Notes: generated by a model not told the origin, from the letters alone. Counted from the stretch's first letter, positions 52,193-63,522 are shown. The stretch is DNA of 64,000 bases from Orientallactaga sibirica (GCA_036365145.1 JAEOAD010000005.1:7456001-7520000), one strand, 5' to 3'. A program made the numbers and translations.

Positions 52193-52470
52193 CTTACTGA
52201 GGTCTTGGACCACATTTGTGATCCAAGACCCTTTGCCCACATCGGTGCTTCTCATTTCTAAAGTGAAGACGATTGAAATAGATCTGTGCACAGGGAATAT
52301 GATGTGAACCCTGTGAAGTGCACGTAACAGCCCCTCGAGTGGAGGAGGCGGACTATAGAGCTGTTACAGCCACTGATTGTCGCCTTGTTGGAGGGAGATG
52401 TGACCCCAGCAGTGGGAATGAAGGCTGGTATGGTAGCTCGTCAATCAGGAGCCACTTAGAATTGGCACTT
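52193..52470. other. Unique part of the duplicated unit
   Basis: Its copy is at about 54448-54754. The ORF that starts here runs into the adjoining B1, so I do not call it a gene. Confidence 0.5.
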
Positions 52471-52612
52471 GGAGCCAGGCGTGGTGGCAAGCCCAGCACT
52501 TGGGAGGCAGATGCTGGAGGATCGCTCTGAGTTTGAGGCCAGTCTGAGACTACATAGTGAATTCCAGGTCAGCATGGGCTAGGCGGAAACCCTACCTCAA
52601 GAAATCAAAATG
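52471..52612 (+). mobile_element. B1 SINE, head-deleted (copy at 54755-54894)
   Basis: gccaggcgtggtggcaagcccagcac lacks the gcacacgcctttaatc part. The same deletion is in unit 2, so it predates duplication. Confidence 0.87.
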
Positions 52613-52945
52613 AAATGGTACCAGCACAAGGGCAGAGGAGATAGACACAAAGAACACTCAACTCCTGCCAAATCAGATATCCAGAGACACAGAGAGTCAC
52701 AAAACCTCGTCACTGAAATAGACCTAAAATGAACCCAACATGGCTCAGGGAAATTTGTGGAAGAGGGGGAGGAAAGATTGGGTCATTATGCACAGAGACA
52801 TTGCCTCTTCCGCATAACTGATGACTACCCCATAAGGCAAGACCCACATTACCCATGGGTGGAGGACAGGGAGAAGGCTAATGATGGTACCATCATGGCT
52901 GTATGTATATTATATACATAACTAATAAAGAAAAGAATTGACACT
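52613..52945 (+). mobile_element. LINE-1 3'-UTR-like end (copy at 54895-55225)
   Basis: ccagcacaagggcagaggag, catggctcagggaaatttg, cacagagacattgcctcttc and a polyadenylated end (actaataaagaaaag) match 47390-47770. Confidence 0.6.
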
Positions 52946-53297
52946 TAACTCACAACTTATGACTGCTATCAACATGGCTAGGTGAAAATACAGCATTGGT
53001 TTTGAAGAATCCTCCCTGCCTTCACCCACTTACTGATTTAGCAAGTGTCGGACATTGGGGAAGTCAGGGGATTATGCCATGGTCCTTGACCTTGTGGAAC
53101 TCAGTCAAGCAGTAGAAACACTCAGGGAGGTTATTATGCAACATGACGATGCAAAGGTGGAAATATGTAAAAGGCATTTCGAGGCATGCTGGAGGGGAAC
53201 ATCAGGTTACCAGGAAAGGAATAGTCAGAATTCCTGGAGGAAATTGTCCCAGAAAACACCCACTTTGTCAAGTCAAAATTAATTTAAAAAAATCTAT
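52946..53297. other. Unique sequence (copy at 55226-55577)
   Basis: A 75-codon ORF in unit 1 becomes 74 codons with an internally shifted frame in unit 2 through indels of 1 and 2 bases, which argues against coding. Confidence 0.55.
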
Positions 53298-53530
53298 GAT
53301 GGGGCGGGGGGCATAGCGTGCTCCATAGCTGCTTGTTTGGCATGTAGCAAGGTGTGTGTTTGATCATCAGCACTCCGTAAACAGGGTGTGAATACCCGCA
53401 CCTGGATTCCCACCACCAGGGAAGTAGAGGCAGGAGGTTCAGAAGTAAAAGATTATCCTTTGTTAGATATGGCTTTTGAGGCCATCTTGGGATACATGAA
53501 AGAGACCTTGTTCAAAAAAAAAAAAAAAAA
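53298..53530 (+). mobile_element. B4-type SINE (copy at 55578-55810)
   Basis: An ID-like head (agcgtgctccatagctgc, gtttgatcatcagcactccg) is followed by a B1-like part (aagtagaggcaggaggttcag, gggatacatgaaagagacc). Confidence 0.72.
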
Positions 53531-53533
53531 GAA

Positions 53534-53703
53534 GCCGGGTGTGGTGGCGCATGCCTTAATCCCAGCACTCGGGAGGCAGAGGTAGGAGGATCGCCATGAG
53601 TTCAAGGCCACCCTGAGACTACATAGTTAATTCCAGGTCAGCCTGGGCCAGAGTGAGACCATACCTCGAAAAAAAAACAAAAAAAAAAAAAAAAAAAAAA
53701 AAA
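53534..53703 (+). mobile_element. B1 SINE (copy at 55813-55978)
   Basis: Unit 1 lacks one T in gcatgccttaatcc; unit 2 has the normal cctttaatcc. Long A-tail in both. Confidence 0.93.
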
Positions 53704-53715
53704 GAATAAAATGTA

Positions 53716-53905
53716 GGGGCTAGAGGGATAGCTTAGTGGTGAATGCATTTACGTGCAAAGCCAAAGGATCCAGGTTTGATTCACCAGGACTCACATTAGC
53801 CAGAGGCACAGGGAGGCACACGTCTGGAGTTGGTTTGCAGTGGCTGGAGGCCCTGATGTGCCTATTCTCCCTCTCTCTGTCAAATAAATAAATACAAATT
53901 TAAAA
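53716..53905 (+). mobile_element. DIP SINE (copy at 55991-56185)
   Basis: Head ggggctagagggatagcttagtgg; short CT region; tail aaataaataaatac. Confidence 0.9.
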
Positions 53906-53918
53906 CTTACAAAAAATA

Positions 53919-54086
53919 GCCGGGTGTGGTGGGTGCGCCTTTAATCCCAGTACTCTGGAGGCGGAGGTAGGAGGATCAAAGTGAGTTCAAGGCCACCCTG
54001 AGATTACATAGTGAATTCCAGGTCAGCCTGAGCTGGAGCGAGATCCTACCTTGAAAAGAAAAAGAAAAAGAAAAAGAAAAAGAAAT
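53919..54086 (+). mobile_element. B1 SINE with (AAAAGA)n tail (copy at 56198-56365)
   Basis: gccgggtgtggtgggtgcgcc in unit 1 against gtggtggtgcgcgcc in unit 2. Both end in a hexanucleotide tail. Confidence 0.92.
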
Positions 54087-54149
54087 TACAAAAATAAAAA
54101 AATAAAATGTGTTTGAGATTGTGTCTTTAAAAGATAAAGATCCCTCTTT

Positions 54150-54324
54150 TTAAAAATCTTTTTTATTGACAGTTTTCTTGACAGTAAACCATGATAGTTC
54201 CCTCCCCACCCCTATTTCCCCTCCACAAATCCACCCTTCATCATATCCCCTCCTCCCTCAATAAGTCTGTCTTTTCTTTTGATGTCATCATCTTCTCCTT
54301 TTTGTATTTTTAAACATTTTTTTT
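54150..54324. mobile_element. LINE-1-like old repeat, left piece
   Basis: ttttattgacagttttcttgac ... cctccctcaataagtctgtc, same as 56430-56597. Here the remainder of the repeat is cut off by the duplication junction. Confidence 0.55.
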
Positions 54325-56603
54325 GCTGCAAACAAACAATGAATGCACTGCTTTGTGCATCTGGGCTTTATGTGGGTATTAGGGAATTGAACCCGGGTCC
54401 TTAGACCTCATAGGCAGGTGACTTAACTGCTAAACCATCTCTCCAGCCCCCTGGTCTGTTCTTACTGAGGTCTTGGACCACATTTGTGATCCAAGACCCT
54501 TTGCCCACATCGGTGCTTCTCATTTCTAAAGTGAAGACGATTGAAATAGATCTGTGCACAGGGTGGTTGTTGTTGCAGAAATATGATGTGAGCCCTGTGA
54601 AGTGCACGTAACAGCGCACAGTGGAGGAGGCGGGCTATAGAGCTGTTACAGCCACTGATTGTCGCCTTGTTGGAGGGAGATGTGACCCCAGCAGTGGGAA
54701 TGAAAGCTGGTATGGTAGCTCGTCAATCAGGAGCCACTTAGAATTGGCACTTGGAGCCAGGCATGGTGGCAAGCCCAGCACTTGGGAGGCAGATGCTGGA
54801 GGATCGCTCTGAGTTTGAGGCCAGTCTGAGACTACATAGTGAATTCCAGGTCAGCATGGGCTAGGCGGAAACCCTACCTCAAGAAATAAAAATGAAATGG
54901 TACCAGCACAAGGGCAGAGGAGATAGACACAAAGAACACTCAACTCCTGCCAAATCAGATATCCAGAGACACAGAGAGTCACAAAACCTCGTCACTGAAA
55001 TAGACCTAAAATGAACCCAACATGGCTCAGGGAAATTTGTGGAAGAGGGGGAGGAAAGATTGGGTCATTATGCACAGAGACATTGCCTCTTCCGCATAAC
55101 TGATGACTACCCCATAAGGCAAGACCCACATTACCCATGGGTGGAGGACAGGGAGAAGGCTAATGATGGTACCATCATGGCTGTATGTATATTATATACA
55201 TAACTAATAAAGAAAAGAATTGACACTTAACTCACAACTTATGACTGCTATCAACATGGCTAGGTGAAAATACAGCATTGGTTTTGAAGAATCCTCCCTG
55301 CCTTCACCCACTTACTGATTTAGCAAGTGTCGGACATTGGGGAAGTCAGGGGATTATGCCATGGTCCTTGACCTTGTGGAACTCAGTCAAGCAGTAGAAA
55401 CACTCAGGAGGTTATTATGCAACATGACGATGCAAAGGTGGAAATATGTAAAAGGCATTTCGAGGCATGCTGGAGGAACATCAGGTTACCAGGAAAGGAA
55501 TAGTCAGAATTCCTGGAGGAAATTGTCCCAGAAAACACCCACTTTGTCAAGTCAAAATTAATTTAAAAAAATCTATGATGGGGCGGGGGGCATAGCGTGC
55601 TCCATAGCTGCTTGTTTGGCATGTAGCAAGGTGTGTGTTTGATCATCAGCACTCCGTAAACAGGGTGTGAATACCCGCACCTGGATTCCCACCACCAGGG
55701 AAGTAGAGGCAGGAGGTTCAGAAGTAAAAGATTATCCTTTGTTAGATATGGCTTTTGAGGCCATCTTGGGATACATGAAAGAGACCTTGTTCAAAAAAAA
55801 AAAAAAAAAGAAGCCGGGTGTGGTGGCGCATGCCTTTAATCCCAGCACTCGGGAGGCAGAGGTAGGAGGATCGCCATGAGTTCAAGGCCACCCTGAGACT
55901 ACATAGTTAATTCCAGGTCAGCCTGGGCCAGAGTGAGACCATACCTCGAAAAACAAAAAAAAAAAAAAAAAAAAAAAAGAATAAAATGTAGGGGCTAGAG
56001 GGATAGCTTAGTGGTGAATGCATTTACGTGCAAAGCCAAAGGATCCAGGTTTGATTCACCAGGACTCACATTAGCCAGAGGCACAGGGGAGGCACACGTC
56101 TGGAGTTGGTTTGCAGTGGCTGGAGGCCCTGATGTGCCTATTCTCTCCCTCTCTCTGTCAAATAAATAAATACAAATTTAAAAACTTACAAAAAATAGCC
56201 GGGTGTGGTGGTGCGCGCCTTTAATCCCAGTACTCTGGAGGCGGAGGTAGGAGGATCAAAGTGAGTTCAAGGCCACCCTGAGATTACATAGTGAATTCCA
56301 GGTCAGCCTGAGCTGGAGCGAGACCCTACCTTGAAAAGAAAAAGAAAAAGAAAAAGAAAAAGAAATTACAAAAAATAAAAAAATAAAATGTGTTTGAGAT
56401 TGTGTCTTTAAAAGATAAAGATCCCCTCTTTTTAAAAATCTTTTTTATTGACAGTTTTCTTGACAGTAAACCATGATAGTTCCCTCCCCACCCCTATTTC
56501 CCCCTCCACAAATCCACCCTTCATCATATCCCCTCCTCCCTCAATAAGTCTGTCTTTTCTTTTGATGTCATCATCTTCTCCTTTTTTGTATTTTTTAAAC
56601 ATT
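54325..56603 (+). repeat. 2.27-kb tandem duplication, unit 2
   Basis: Joined directly to unit 1 at ttttttttgctgcaaac. Differences from unit 1 include a 16-base insert (tggttgttgttgcaga) at 54564-54579, loss of a few bases just after the junction, indels of 1 and 2 bases near 55407 and 55475, and homopolymer changes. Confidence 0.95.
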
Positions 56604-56700
56604 TTTTTTTTTTTTTGGTTTTTTGAGGTAGGGTCTCACTCTGGTCCAGGCTGACCTGGAATTAACTATGTAGTTTCAGGGTGGCCTCGAACTCTCAGCG
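56604..56700 (-). mobile_element. B1 SINE, truncated by a DIP
   Basis: Tail complement to tggcctcgaactctcagcga, then broken off. Its T-run is the right breakpoint of the tandem duplication. Confidence 0.85.
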
Positions 56701-56923
56701 ATTTTTATTTATTTATTTGTGAGAGAAGGAGGAAGAGAAAGAGAGAGGGAGAGAGAGAAAGAGGGAGAGAGAATGGGCATGCCAGAGCATCCAGCCACTG
56801 TAAATAAACTCCAGATGCATGCACCACCTTGTGCATCTGGCTTATGTGAGTCCTGGGGAATCAGATCTGGGTCCTTTGGCTTTGCAGGCAAGCACCTTAA
56901 TTGCTAAGCCATCTCTCCAGCCC
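56701..56923 (-). mobile_element. DIP SINE
   Basis: A full-length minus copy that replaces the missing half of the adjacent B1. Confidence 0.92.
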
Positions 56924-57636
56924 TTTTCCCTCCTCTTATGTATATCTTGTGTAGGTAATGCCAGGCACTGAGAGGTCATGGATATCCAGGCCATTTTGTG
57001 TAAGGAATCCTATCCTTTCTTTGGCTCTTACATTCTTTCCACCACCTCTTCCGCAATGGACCCTGAGCCTTGGAAGGTGTGTTTGAGATGTTTCAGTGCT
57101 GAGCACTCCTCTGTCCCTTCTCTGCACTATGGTGCCTTTTGAGTCATCACAAGGTCACCATCATCTGAAAAGAGAAGCTTCTCTAACCAAAAGTGAGAGT
57201 AGCATTAATGTATGGGTGTGGACATTAAGAAAAGTGCTTAAGGCATGTTTGATGGGCATAATATATGCATTAAGCCAGGTGTTATTCCCTTAGGGCTCAT
57301 GACCTCCCCTGCCGTAGGCTTTTGACTAGGTTTTCAGTATCAGGCATGTGTTCCCTTCAGAGGAGAGGGCCTCCAGGCCAACTAGAGCGCCGTTGGTTTT
57401 TCCCATAACAGACAAACCGCTATTGACCAGTTAGCACATTTGTTCTGGCTGGCCTGTCTCAAGGCTTGCAATGTGCACTGCTATTTACCACCATTTATGA
57501 CGTCTTTCTTCCATAGGGCTGCATGCAGTGTAGCTTTTTCTTCCTGTCTGTCAGCTTGTCCACAGGGAGAAGGTGTTCAGCTCAGTTCCAGCTTGATTTC
57601 TCAGTGACCTGCAGCCCAAGCATGTGGAGTCTATCT

Positions 57637-58236
57637 CTATCTCTCCCTCTTTCCCTCCCTCTTTCCCTCCCTCTTTCTCTCCCTCTTTCCCTCCCTCCCT
57701 CCCTCTCTTCTTCCTTCCCTCCCTCTCTCTCCCTCCTCCCCTCCCTCTCTCTCCCTGCTTCCTTCCCTCCCTCCCTCCCTTTCTCTCTCCCTTCCTCCCT
57801 CTCTCCCTCCTTCCCTCCCTCTCTCTCCCTCTTTCCCTTCCTCTCTCTCCCTCCTTCCTTCCCTTCATCCCTCCCTTTCTCTCTCTCTTCCTCCTTCCCT
57901 TCCTCCCTCTCTCCCTCCTTCCCTCCATCTCTCTCTCCCTCCTTCCCTCCCTCCCTCCCTCCCTCTGTCTCTCTCTCCTTCCCTTCCTCCCCCTCTCTCT
58001 CTCCCTCCTTCCCTCCCTCCCTCTGTCTCCCTCCCTCCTTCTCTCTTCCTCCCTCTTCTCCCTCCTTCCTTCTCTCTCTCCCTCCCTCTCTCCCTCCTTC
58101 CCTCTCTCTCCCTCCTTCCCTCCCTCCCTCTCTCTCCCTCCTTCCCTCCCTCCATTTCTCTCCCTCCTTCCCTCCCTTCCTCCCTCCCTTCCTCCCTCTC
58201 TCTTCCCCTCCCTCCCCCTCTCTTTCTTCCTCCTTC
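57637..58236 (+). repeat. 600-bp pyrimidine tract
   Basis: Almost only C and T (CCCT, CCTT and CT units) on the plus strand. The apparent long Ser/Pro/Leu and Arg/Glu/Gly ORFs on the two strands are artefacts of it. Confidence 0.96.
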
Positions 58237-58294
58237 CTTAAGTTGCTTCTTGTCAGGTATTTTGTCATAGCAACCAGGAAAAAAACTAATAGAG
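58237..58294 (+). mobile_element. MaLR LTR 3' end
   Basis: ttaagttgcttcttgtcagg, tattttgtcatagcaaccagg and aaactaataga match the last part of rodent MaLR LTRs. The pyrimidine tract expanded from the cttcctccc that normally precedes it. Confidence 0.6.
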
Positions 58295-58301
58295 ATGGGC
58301 T

Positions 58302-58444
58302 GAGCGTAGTAGTGGCGCACGCCTTTAATCCCAGCACTCAGGAGGCAGAGGTAGGAGGATTGCCGAGAGTTCAAGGCCACCCTGAGACTACATAGTTAAT
58401 TCCAGGTCAGCCTGGGCTAGAGTGAGACCCTACCTCGAAAAACC

Positions 58445-58500
<56 letters not shown>
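58302..58500 (+). mobile_element. B1 SINE with (A)n(TA)n tail
   Basis: Flanked by a 14-bp TSD aatagagatgggct at 58288-58301 and 58501-58514. The tail is about 27 A and then about 14 TA. Confidence 0.94.
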
Positions 58501-58502
<2 letters not shown>

Positions 58503-58602
58503 TAGAGATGGGCTTTTCTGACTTCATTTCTGTACTGTCATACAATCTGTTATCTCTAGTAAACACCTGGTTACATCTGCGAGCGCATGCAAAGGAGTGG
58601 AG

Positions 58603-58680
58603 AGGTGGTGGTAGCTCCATGGTAGAGCATTGGTCTCACACGTATCAGGTCCTGGGTTCAATCCTCAGCTGTATGATAGC
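58603..58680 (+). mobile_element. ID-like tRNA-derived SINE
   Basis: gtggtggtagctccatggtagagcattgg ... gtcctgggttcaatcctcagc has A- and B-box-like text and the ID order. Diverged and not a functional tRNA. Confidence 0.6.
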
Positions 58681-59524
58681 AACATAAGCATGTATGCAGA
58701 TTCAGGCTGACTCCTGCAGACAGTGCGGTGCTATCCCATCAGGAGGTGCATGACAGCTACAGTATCTGGTTGCCTGTTTCGGTGAGTTGCTCAACGGACA
58801 GGTCCTTCATTCACTGACTTTGAGACGTGGCTCAGTTCCAAGGTTATTCTTGTTTCTTTAGCTAGAATTCTATAGAGAGAAACTTGCTCTCCTCTCCCGC
58901 TCGCTTTCTCAGTGGTATAGAAATGCTTCTGGGACTGGCATGACCCGCCCAGATTGAAAGCTCACAGTAACATTGGCACTGCAGGACCCTTGAGACCCAA
59001 GTGCTGTTCACTGCACACTTTTACTGCAGCAGGAAGGTGAACTCATGGAGCTTTATAAACACCACCTGTCATGGGGAGAATTTTCTGCTTGAAGCGTAGA
59101 TTTAAAATCACTCTACCATTCCCCCAAGCTTTTAATAAAAAGAAAAAAATATATTTATATATACAAACAGCAATTACCAAAGATAATCTTGCTACGCTGA
59201 AATCCTAGACTACACCTGATGCCATTTTGTTATTCAGTGACCTACTTACTTCATGGCATGATTTGCAGTTCAGGTTCATTGCTTTAGTAAGGTAATGTTT
59301 GGATTGTTCACTTAAGATTCTAAGCAACAGAACAGAACAAAAGAGATCACAAACAACAAACATATCCGAAGCCATCGAGACGTCCAAATTCCTCTCCATT
59401 TTATTCTCCGGTATGGAGGGAAGACTGTAATGGTCAAAATTATCTCAAAGTTAAATCATTAAAGCAATATGGTGCTGCAGGTCAAAAACGTGCATGCCCT
59501 TTAATCATGAGTAATATAGAGCTT
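58681..59524. other. Unique sequence, about 840 bp
   Basis: No repeat or gene recognised. Confidence 0.5.
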
Positions 59525-59722
59525 GGGCTGGAGAGATGGCTTAGCAGTTAAGGTACTTGCCTGTGAAGCCAAAGGACCCAGGTTTGATTCCCCAGGACCT
59601 ATTTAAATCAGATGCAGAAGGTGCCACATGTGTCTAGTGGTTGTTTGCAGTGGCTGGAGGCCCTAGCATGCCCATTCCCTCTCTCTCAAAAAGTAATAAA
59701 TAAATAGAAATAAAATGTAAAA
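59525..59722 (+). mobile_element. DIP SINE
   Basis: Full head; part of the CT region missing (cattccctctctctc); tail aataaataaatag. Confidence 0.9.
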
Positions 59723-59742
59723 AATAGAGTTTATGTTTCCCA

Positions 59743-59790
59743 ATCTCTCTCTCTCATACACACACACGCATGCATGCATGAACACATGCA
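59743..59790 (+). repeat. CT/CA/GCAT simple repeat
   Basis: Short mixed run. Confidence 0.7.
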
Positions 59791-59822
59791 CACAGAGCCT
59801 AATGTAAATGGAATGTGTTGAG

Positions 59823-60205
59823 GGCTGGGGAGATGGCTCAGCTGGTGAAGTGCTTGCTTTGCGAGAGCATGAGGATTTGGGTTTGGTCCCAGCACCCATG
59901 TTGAAAAGCAGGGTGTTTTGGTGAAGACTCTTCAAGGTTGAGACAAGCAGATGCCTGGTTGTTGCTGGCAAGCCAGTCTAGCATAACGGGTGAGCTCCAA
60001 GCCAGCGAGAGGCCCCGTCTCAAAAAAACAAAACAAAACAAAACAAAAAGAACAAAAAAGAAAAATAAAAGTGGATGGCACCTGAGAGGAACCATGCTTG
60101 AGATCGTCTCCTGGCCTCCATGTGCACCCATGTACACACATACATGCACATGCAAGTGTGCCTGCATACACCCATGAACAGGCCTACACATCCACACACG
60201 CAAAA
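59823..60205 (+). mobile_element. B3 SINE, full-length
   Basis: gggctggggagatggctcagctgg, gagcatgaggatttggg, ggcaagccagtctagcataac, gagctccaagccagcgagaggccc, then a (CAAAA)n stretch and a CA/TG tail. The clearest B3 in the window. Confidence 0.82.
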
Positions 60206-61056
60206 ACAAACAAATAGGTGGGATCATTTAGGAATCATTACGTCTCGGGAATTTGTAGAAGTTCCTTTGAAATTTAGTCGCCAGTACAACCAGCTGTTTG
60301 GGTGTGCAGAAACGAGCGTATTGGGGTGCTGAGCCACTGGCTGCACTCGGATTTGACCTCAGCTCCCTCCATTCCCACCAGTGGGACTCTGATCACCCCA
60401 GATCCTGACCAGCTTTCCTCTTGCCCTCTTCCTGCACATCACTTACGTCCTTTGTCTCCAACCACATTAGATCCATTCAGTGTTTCCCTTTTTAATGCTT
60501 CCACGATTTCTTAATATCTACAAAGAGTGAATTGATTCCGATCCCCGGAATATGCCAGCAGGAAGCCACGGGTGTGCGTATTGGACCAGTCCCAATTAGA
60601 GGACCAAGTGGACAAGGGCAGATTGTCTTCCTTTTCATTCATTATTTTATTTTTGTAGGGCATTTTTATTTCTTACCCAGAGTAGTCTGACCTCAGCACA
60701 GGACAGCTATATATTACTTTTCGTGGTGAACTTGAATGTCGCCCGAGGTAGGTTGGTGCTTTTCCATGGATGTAATACGATAATCCCCATGGAGCCACTC
60801 TAGCACTTATTCCTGTTGCTCTGATAGAAACGCTTTGCTGGAGCGATTATGATGTCTTTTTATTTTAAAGCAGCTGAGAATGGAAGCGTCGCAGCGCTTG
60901 GAAATATTAATGAGAGAATGAAAACTCCGTTACACGGCAGATAAACCCTCTTTGCAGCTGTCCTAGTTTTGCTTCAGCAGAGATACATTAACTGAGGCTT
61001 TCAAACTAGGCCTTTTTTATTTTTTTTGGAAATTTTTATGCATGTATATTGCCTTT
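60206..61056. other. Unique sequence, possible conserved noncoding element
   Basis: 850 bases without any recognised repeat. 60720-61010 has CpGs and A+T-rich homeodomain-type motifs (attaatgag) together. No coding signal. Confidence 0.45.
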
Positions 61057-61062
61057 TAAAAT

Positions 61063-61109
<47 letters not shown>

Positions 61110-61304
61110 TTAGATACAGGGGGGAGAGAGAGAGAGAGAGAGGGAAGAAGGGAGAATGGGCATGCCAGGGCCTCCAGCCGCTGCAAACAAACTCCAGATG
61201 CTTGTGCCACCATGTGCATCTGCTTACGTGGGATCTGGAGAATCGAACCTGAGTCCTTTGGCTTTGCAGGCAAATGCCTTAACTGCTAAGCCATCTCTCC
61301 AGCT
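61057..61304 (-). mobile_element. DIP SINE
   Basis: Flanked by a perfect 14-bp TSD gtatattgcctttt at 61043-61056 and 61305-61318. Long (TTTA)n tail complement. Confidence 0.95.
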
Positions 61305-61677
61305 GTATATTGCCTTTTGATCACATTTACCCCACATTGCCTTCCCTCATTCCCCGCAGACTCATTAGACTCTTATAACGTACCAGTGGCTATTTCACAC
61401 CAAGGAAGAGAATGGCTTCTCTTTCCCAGGTAGCCATGATCTGTCTTCAGCTCCTCAGGGTGGGGAGTGGCCTCTCAAGCCTCCCCCCCTGTCCAAAACA
61501 CAATGTGGGCTGGCTCCATCGCATGTAGGTAACCACAGCCGCTCTCAGTCATGGGTGCATGGACCTTATCATGTCAGGGTGACAGAGGACCATGTGTGTC
61601 CTTCCTGTTCGGCAGCTCTCACATTCTTTCTTTTAAAAATTTTTGTTTATTTATTAGCAGCAGACAGAGGAAGAGGG

Positions 61678-61728
<51 letters not shown>

Positions 61729-61965
61729 GGAGAGAATGGGCACACCAGGGCTTCCAGCCACTGCAAATGAACTCCAGATGCATGCACCACCTTGTGCATC
61801 TGGCTTATGTGGGTGCTGGGAAAAGGAGCCTCAAACTGGGGTCCTTAGGCTTCACAGGCAATCGCTTAACCGCTAAGCCATCTCTCCAGCCCAGCTCTCA
61901 CATTCTTTCTGGCCCAGCTTCCACACTGTTCCCTGAGCCTTGAAGGGGATGATCCGGGCTGGACT
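61305..61965. mobile_element. LINE-1-like old repeat, third copy, split by a DIP
   Basis: cacattctttctggcccagc, cactgttccctgagccttga aligns with the 1999-2345 and 57000-57100 copies. The upstream part is distinct. Confidence 0.45.
61632..61892 (-). mobile_element. DIP SINE nested in LINE-1-like repeat
   Basis: Flanked by a perfect 18-bp TSD agctctcacattctttct at 61614-61631 and 61893-61910. (GA)n of about 18 units inside. Confidence 0.96.
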
Positions 61966-63354
61966 TCTAAGAATGAAACACATGATACACGCATGCAACA
62001 TGGAAACGCCCTGGCATATAAAACTAACCTTTACTTTTGGCACCTGCAGCTCAAACCATTACAAAAGGAGTCTCTGAATAATGTATGCGCTGCTGTTGCG
62101 AAAGGCAGTTGTGAACTTTTCTAGTTTAGAAATCCCGAGGGCTGAAGCCTAATCGAACCATTTGTCAACGGCTCTTTCAAAGGACAGACTTGGGAGTGTT
62201 TTCACTCTGGCCTGACCAGTTTTCTTGAAGCTGACTGGTTTTGCTAAGAAGTTATCTATATACCTCTAAGGACCTCCTAGTGTTTTTTTTTAAGCAGGTA
62301 AAATGGACTAACACACATACTATTCTTTTAACTAATTAAACTATGGCAGAATCCAGATAGGTGTGTAAGGCAGATGGCCCTCTTATTTGCAAAGGTCTGA
62401 CTTAACTATTGTCTTGTCCCTGTAGGTGCACTTGTTATAATAAGTTCTGAGATGGCACAAGAATTACGAGTGGAATTGCCCCATGTCTTGGTGGGTTTGA
62501 GCTGTCACAGTTGACAGAAACACCATAAAGTAGGCAGCTCATTAATTCCTCACAGTTCTGGAGGCTAGGACATTCCAGATGAAGACAATGGCAAACTATG
62601 CGTTCGCCGAGGGCTGCTTCTTTATCTGTGTGCCTCATAGCTGTGTCCTTGCAGTGGAGGGCTCGAGGTGGCCTTCTTAAGATGAGGTCTTCCTTTCTGC
62701 TGTCCTATACAGTCATGATAAACACCCCAGGAAATCTGGCTTGGAAGTTAATTAATCCTGGTGATACCACACAAATGTCAAGAGGTGCGAAAACTTCTTA
62801 CCTCACACAGTGCGGCTTTTTGCCGAGAACACAGAAACGCCAGGCAGGGAAATGTCTTTTTAGGAGCAGGAAAAGGAGACCAACATGGCTTCTATTACCT
62901 GTAGGAGGTGGAAGGCGGTGGTGGTGGTGGTGGGGGGGGGTGTTCTCATGTTTGTCCTAGACCTTAAGGAGTTTGAACTGCCACTTGGGATCAATCAGAG
63001 GATAGAGTGCCGTGTCTATCTTATCAGTTTGCCCAGATACAGGCCAAAGAGATAGGTGGTGTTAAGGGACTTGAAAGCTATCGACAGTCTAACATCAAAA
63101 TGGGGTCAGACTCTTTAGCCCACCTCATCTTTAACTGAGGACAAGAGACACTCAGCAAAGTGATAAACCGTTTTTAGACTAAGATCCAGCATCGCTAGAG
63201 AAGGCAGGCATTTGCACTATTCTTTGAAGGACTTTTTAAATTGCTTTTCATTTCCTTTCTGGGTTTTCTGCATCAAAAAAGTCATACAATCACAGTCTAA
63301 AAAATTCTGAGTTAAAGAAGCCATATAATGTTTAGATTATTATCCAAGATTCCA
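61966..63354. other. Mostly unique sequence, about 1.4 kb
   Basis: Apart from a possible MLT1 fragment (62500-62720) and a GGT/G run (62918-62942), nothing was recognised. ORFs reach 120 codons without domains. Confidence 0.5.
62500..62720 (-). mobile_element. MLT1-like LTR fragment
   Basis: attcctcacagttctggaggctagg, gtgtgcctcatagctgtgtcc and ccttcttaagatgaggtc resemble the complement of an MLT1 LTR. Confidence 0.45.
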
Positions 63355-63443
63355 GCTCTGGCTGGTCTTGAACTCTTGGAATCAAATGGTCTTCTCGTCA
63401 ACTTTCCACGTAGCTCAGGCAAATGCCACTGTGCGTGCCTGGG
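63355..63443 (-). mobile_element. Old 7SL-derived SINE monomer
   Basis: ggctggtcttgaactcttgg ... tagctcaggcaaatgccactg ... gtgcctggg is the complement of an Alu/B1-type monomer, more diverged than the B1 copies here. Confidence 0.5.
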
Positions 63444-63522
63444 TTTACATTTCTAAGGGCAGTGCCGATTGTCTCCCTATATCCCACCAGGTTCCCCTAC
63501 TAATGACACCTTACATGAGTGT

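Larger units (their letters stand above)
52053..54324 (+). repeat. 2.27-kb tandem duplication, unit 1
   Basis: Starts at gctgcaaacaaac within a DIP and ends in a T-run at 54324. The order within the unit is: rest of the DIP, unique part, deleted B1, LINE-1 3' UTR, unique part, B4, B1, DIP, B1, LINE-1-like piece. Unit 2 repeats this order almost base for base. Confidence 0.95.
56430..57636. mobile_element. LINE-1-like old repeat, split by B1 and DIP
   Basis: Left piece 56430-56597; right piece 56925-57636 (tgccaggcactgagagg, ggaccctgagccttggaagg, cagctcagttccagcttg). It is the uninterrupted lineage of which unit 1 retains only the left end, and a homologue of 1330-2345. Confidence 0.55.

Noticed and set aside
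52318..54812. ORFs duplicated in both tandem units (for example 52318-52530 and 54621-54812)
   Set aside because: They run into B1 sequence. Conservation between units reflects recent duplication, not selection, and another duplicated ORF is frame-shifted between units.
57523..58395. ORF of 290 codons, the longest in the window, with Ser/Pro/Leu repeats
   Set aside because: It is the translation of the pyrimidine tract and runs into a B1. Equally long low-complexity ORFs exist in other frames and on the other strand.
58603..58680. Possible tRNA gene
   Set aside because: It has A- and B-box-like text but no proper cloverleaf arms, and its order matches the ID SINE.
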